A stretch of DNA of 64,000 bases, from positions 1,192,501 to 1,256,500 of the forward strand of contig NZ_CP033087.1 in assembly GCF_003691365.1 (NCBI RefSeq), given 5' to 3'. Position 1 is the first letter of the stretch, and every line of letters begins with the position of its first letter. The position numbers and the translations under genes are program-made. Under the pieces are notes generated by a model, which saw only the letters and a list, made by a program, of their open reading frames with translations, did no database searches and was not told the origin of the DNA. Of this stretch, positions 61,292 through 64,000 are shown one piece after another. The stretch comes from Commensalibacter melissae (lineage in GTDB: Bacteria > Pseudomonadota > Alphaproteobacteria > Acetobacterales > Acetobacteraceae).

Positions 61292-62689
61292 TTATTTTGA
61301 TAGTAAAATTATTTTACTCTTTTTTTTTGATTTTGTAACTATATAATAACAAAAAGTAATAAAAATAAACCAAGCACTTCCGATATATAATGCCATACGC
61401 GTGTCAAACTGTATCATTAGCGTCAATAACGTGAAAAAAATAAATATTATGCAAAGAATACAGGAGATATATCCACCAGGTAATTTGAAGAAAGAACTCA
61501 TGTGTTTATGAAAATGTTTTTTTCTATACTGGATATAGGACAGTAATATTAGCAACCAAGTAAATAATGAAATAATTGTCGCAATGGAAGCCACCAAAGT
61601 AAAAATTTCAATAATACTTTTATTATTAAAAAGTAATAAGATAACTGAAGTTAATAAACATAAGCAAGAAAATCTCAGACCATTTATCGGTATAGAATGT
61701 TTGGATAAATTCCCAAAAAAAGCAGGCGCTTTATTAAGTCTTGCCAAACCATATAACATACGGCTACTGGAAAATACCCCGCTGTTTGTGGATGATGCAG
61801 CTGACGTAATCACAACAATATAGACTATTGCAGCAGCTGCAGGGAGACCAGCAAACAAAAACAACATGATAAATGGACTTTTGGATGGATTGATACTTTG
61901 CCAAGGAATAACCGCCATAATAACCATTACAGAAAATACGTAAAACATCAAAATTCTTAAAGGGATATTATTAATGGCCTTGGGTAAATTTTTTTCCGGA
62001 TCTTTAGATTCAGCCGCAACGGTACCAATCAGCTCAACTCCAATAAAGGCAAAGGTGGCACTTTGAAATCCAGCCAAAAACCCCTCAAATCCATTAGGAA
62101 ACAAATTACCATGATTCCATATGTTTTTTACAGAGGTCACGTCTCCTGATGGAGAACGAAAACCCGTAACGATAAAAAAGATACCAACAAGAATTAAAAC
62201 AATAATGGCTAGAATTTTGATAATGGCAAAACTAAATTCCATTTCACCAAATATTCGAACAGTCAAGCGGTTTAAAATATAAAATATTGCGATACAGCAT
62301 AGAGCCGGTATCCAAGAATACAAATTGGGATAAAATATTTGCGTATATCCTGAAATGGCAATTAGATCTGCAATACCAATGACAATCCAGCACAACCAGT
62401 AAGACCAACCCAAAACAAAGCCGCAACAAGGTCCAAGCAATTCTGTAACAAAATCTACAAATGATCTGTATCGTAAATCAGATAAAAGAATTTCGCCCAA
62501 GGCACGCATTACAAGGAATACAATAATACCAATAATACAGTAAATAAAAATAATAGAGGGACCAGCAAGTGAAATCGTATTAGCCGCTCCCATAAAAAGA
62601 CCAGTGCCTATACACCCTCCAATTGCAATTAACTGCATATGTCGGTTACTCAAATTTCTTTTTAGTTCTGTATCTATACCCTGACCCAT
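61292..62689 (-). CDS. Amino acid permease (APC superfamily, CycA/AnsP-like)
   Basis: A 465-residue transporter with about twelve membrane segments. The N-terminus LKRNLSNRHMQLIAIGGCIGTGLFMGAANTISLAGPS and the segment GFQSATFAFIGVELIGTVAAESKDPEKNLPKAI define the AAT family (CycA, AroP, LysP, AnsP). CycA-like (D-Ala/Gly/D-Ser) specificity is a guess. It is upstream of the MarR gene on the same strand and separated from it by about 200 bp. Confidence 0.9.
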   Translation of the reverse strand: MGQGIDTELKRNLSNRHMQLIAIGGCIGTGLFMGAANTISLAGPSIIFIYCIIGIIVFLVMRALGEILLSDLRYRSFVDFVTELLGPCCGFVLGWSYWLCWIVIGIADLIAISGYTQIFYPNLYSWIPALCCIAIFYILNRLTVRIFGEMEFSFAIIKILAIIVLILVGIFFIVTGFRSPSGDVTSVKNIWNHGNLFPNGFEGFLAGFQSATFAFIGVELIGTVAAESKDPEKNLPKAINNIPLRILMFYVFSVMVIMAVIPWQSINPSKSPFIMLFLFAGLPAAAAIVYIVVITSAASSTNSGVFSSSRMLYGLARLNKAPAFFGNLSKHSIPINGLRFSCLCLLTSVILLLFNNKSIIEIFTLVASIATIISLFTWLLILLSYIQYRKKHFHKHMSSFFKLPGGYISCILCIIFIFFTLLTLMIQFDTRMALYIGSAWFIFITFCYYIVTKSKKKSKIILLSK

Positions 62690-62889
62690 AAAAAACCTTT
62701 GTTACATTGATTTTTCAAACGTGTTTGAAAATGATTAATTTTTTGCAAACAATAAATTAATTATTTAATTATTAATTAAAATAAAATCTCAAAACAATTG
62801 TAATTTATAATTATCATTGAATGATTATCTAGTTAATTTATCTATTATCCTGTACGCTTATCAAAAACAGCTGATATAAATTATCTATA

Positions 62890-64000
62890 ATGACACAAAT
62901 CAAAGCAATACTTGGACCAACAAATACTGGCAAGACCTATACAGCCCTTGAACGCTTGCTTGCTTATCCTTCCGGAATCATTGGATTTCCCCTAAGGCTT
63001 CTTGCCAAGGAAAACTATGACCGAATGGTTAAAATCAAAGGAAAAAAAAATGTCGGGCTTATAACAGGTGAGGAAAAAATTGTCCCACCCCAGGCAAAAT
63101 GGTTTTCCTGCACTGTTGAGGCAATGCCTGTTCATATACCCGTTGATATTGTCATCATTGATGAAATTCAGCTTTGTTCAGATCCAGATCGTGGACACAT
63201 TTTTACCCACCGGCTTCTTCATTGCCGCGGAACATATGAAACAATTTTTCTCGGAGCTGATACAATCATCCCTATTTTGAAAAAACTTGTTCCATCTATC
63301 GAAATACAAACACGGCCAAGACTTTCATCATTAGTATATAATGGATTTACCAAATTAACAAAATTGCCACCACGTTGTGCAATTGTTGCCTTTTCAGCCC
63401 ATGAAGTTTATGCCATTGCAGAATTGGTCAAGCGTCAAAAAGGTGGATGTGCAATTATCATGGGACGACTTTCTCCCCGTACTCGTAATGCACAAATGGA
63501 ACTTTATCAAAATAAAGAGGTTGACTATTTGATTGCCACCGATGCAATTGGCATGGGTTTGAATATGGATGTCAATCATATCGCTTTTGTGAATTTATCA
63601 AAATATGATGGACGACAGATGCGTAATCTCTATCCAAGTGAAATTGCTCAAATTGCAGGTAGGGCTGGGAGAGGCTCAAAGGATGGAACATTTGGCATAA
63701 CCGCGAATTGTCCAATAATTTCTGATAAAATTGTCAATGCCATAGAAAATCATGCTTTCGATCCCATAAAACAAATTTATTGGCGTAATCATGATCTCGA
63801 TTTTCAAAATCCCCTGACACTTTTTTCCACCTTATCCACACCTTCACTGTTTCCACAGCTTATAACTGGTCAATATTCTTCTGATCTTAAAAACCTATCT
63901 TATCTTATCCAAGACCATGAAGTACGTTCAATATGTACGTCACAATTTAAAACTGAATTGTTATGGGAATGTTGTCAAATACCCGACTTTAAAAAAATTG
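62890..64000 (+). CDS. SUV3-like RNA helicase, N-terminal part (runs off the window)
   Basis: An open frame from ATG 62890 to the window end (370 codons, no stop). The protein shows Walker A GPTNTGKTYTALERL near residue 10, GFPLRLLAKENYD, motif II IIDEIQL, MGRLSPRTRNAQ, YLIATDAIGMGLNMDV and motif VI QIAGRAGRGSKDGTFG. This matches the superfamily 2 helicases related to mitochondrial SUV3 found in alphaproteobacteria. The C-terminal half, where accessory RNA-binding parts would lie, is outside the window. Confidence 0.93.
   Translation, partial: MTQIKAILGPTNTGKTYTALERLLAYPSGIIGFPLRLLAKENYDRMVKIKGKKNVGLITGEEKIVPPQAKWFSCTVEAMPVHIPVDIVIIDEIQLCSDPDRGHIFTHRLLHCRGTYETIFLGADTIIPILKKLVPSIEIQTRPRLSSLVYNGFTKLTKLPPRCAIVAFSAHEVYAIAELVKRQKGGCAIIMGRLSPRTRNAQMELYQNKEVDYLIATDAIGMGLNMDVNHIAFVNLSKYDGRQMRNLYPSEIAQIAGRAGRGSKDGTFGITANCPIISDKIVNAIENHAFDPIKQIYWRNHDLDFQNPLTLFSTLSTPSLFPQLITGQYSSDLKNLSYLIQDHEVRSICTSQFKTELLWECCQIPDFKKI

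Noticed and set aside
62814-62826. ATCATT-G-AATGAT palindrome upstream of the permease as a Fur or MarR site
   Set aside because: It does not match the Fur arrangement and is unlike the palindrome at the MarR promoter. Short symmetric AT words are common in this DNA.
1-64000. tRNA/rRNA genes, CRISPR arrays, insertion sequences, prophage or a replication origin
   Set aside because: The intergenic gaps are short and AT-rich, with no cloverleaf-like GC-rich stretch, no regularly spaced repeats, no transposase or integrase, and no dnaA gene or DnaA-box cluster noticed.

Overview
This is an AT-rich, gene-dense bacterial chromosome segment. It carries about 65 protein genes. I see no rRNA, tRNA, CRISPR array, insertion sequence or prophage. 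Gene content and order are those of an alphaproteobacterium. Examples are the def-fmt-truA, dapE-dapD, rpmH-rnpA-yidD-yidC, pyrH-frr-uppS-cdsA-dxr-rseP-bamA-skp-lpxD-fabZ-lpxA-lpxI and lepB-rnc-era blocks, Hda beside polyphosphate genes and purMN, and DUF1150 beside Hsp20. Low GC combined with acetic-acid-bacterium-like gene order suggests a host-associated Acetobacteraceae such as Commensalibacter. That taxonomic call is inference, because no marker search was possible.

Layout. 1-1.5 kb: lysA (lysine synthesis). 1.7-4.8 kb, minus strand: a Fur-regulated iron pair, a TonB-dependent catecholate-siderophore receptor with a PiuC hydroxylase, behind two Fur-box-like sites. 5-10.5 kb, plus strand: an EVE-domain protein, a short RNase D, then kdsD-lptC-lptA-lptB for Kdo supply and LPS export, and a long ribosome hibernation factor. 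10.5-11.5 kb, minus: DUF1150 and an Hsp20 with a candidate sigma-32 promoter and ROSE-like RNA thermometer. 11.6-13.9 kb, plus: def-fmt-truA. 13.9-20.8 kb, minus: a membrane protein, dapE, dapD, argB, engB, yidC, yidD, rnpA, rpmH. 21-21.4 kb: a small membrane protein with an orphan histidine-kinase-like H-box.

21.4-40.5 kb is a long minus-strand array for the envelope and core physiology. It holds gloA, lpxI, lpxA, fabZ, lpxD, an OmpH/Skp protein, bamA, rseP, dxr, cdsA, uppS, frr, pyrH, era, rnc, lepB, acpS, a bifunctional RelA/SpoT enzyme, rpoZ and folK. 40.7-44.6 kb, plus: a NYN nuclease-like protein, a family 4/5 uracil-DNA glycosylase, an AT-rich gap, a small EF-P-N-domain-like protein, and a second Fur-box-headed unit (PepSY membrane protein plus DUF3325-like protein). 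44.6-53.5 kb: ppx-ppk-hda (minus), purM-purN (plus), ndk (minus) and a YheS-like ABC-F ATPase (plus). 53.6-60 kb: a ProP-like transporter and a glycan module (anchored unknown protein, DegT aminotransferase, WbpM/PglF-like dehydratase, divergent WecA/WbpL-like initiating transferase). 60-62.7 kb, minus: a secreted protein, a MarR regulator with a perfect palindrome at its promoter, and an amino-acid permease. The window ends inside an SUV3-like RNA helicase.

Together the genes mostly build and maintain the envelope (lipid A, LPS transport, outer-membrane assembly, membrane-protein insertion, isoprenoid carrier, a nucleotide-sugar module). Interspersed are translation, stress and stringent-response functions and two iron-responsive units. 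No large undescribed defence or biosynthetic system is evident. The most novel-looking items are the ROSE/sigma-32 region, the orphan H-box membrane protein, the EF-P-N-like protein next to a Fur-controlled unit, and a candidate 36-residue membrane protein.
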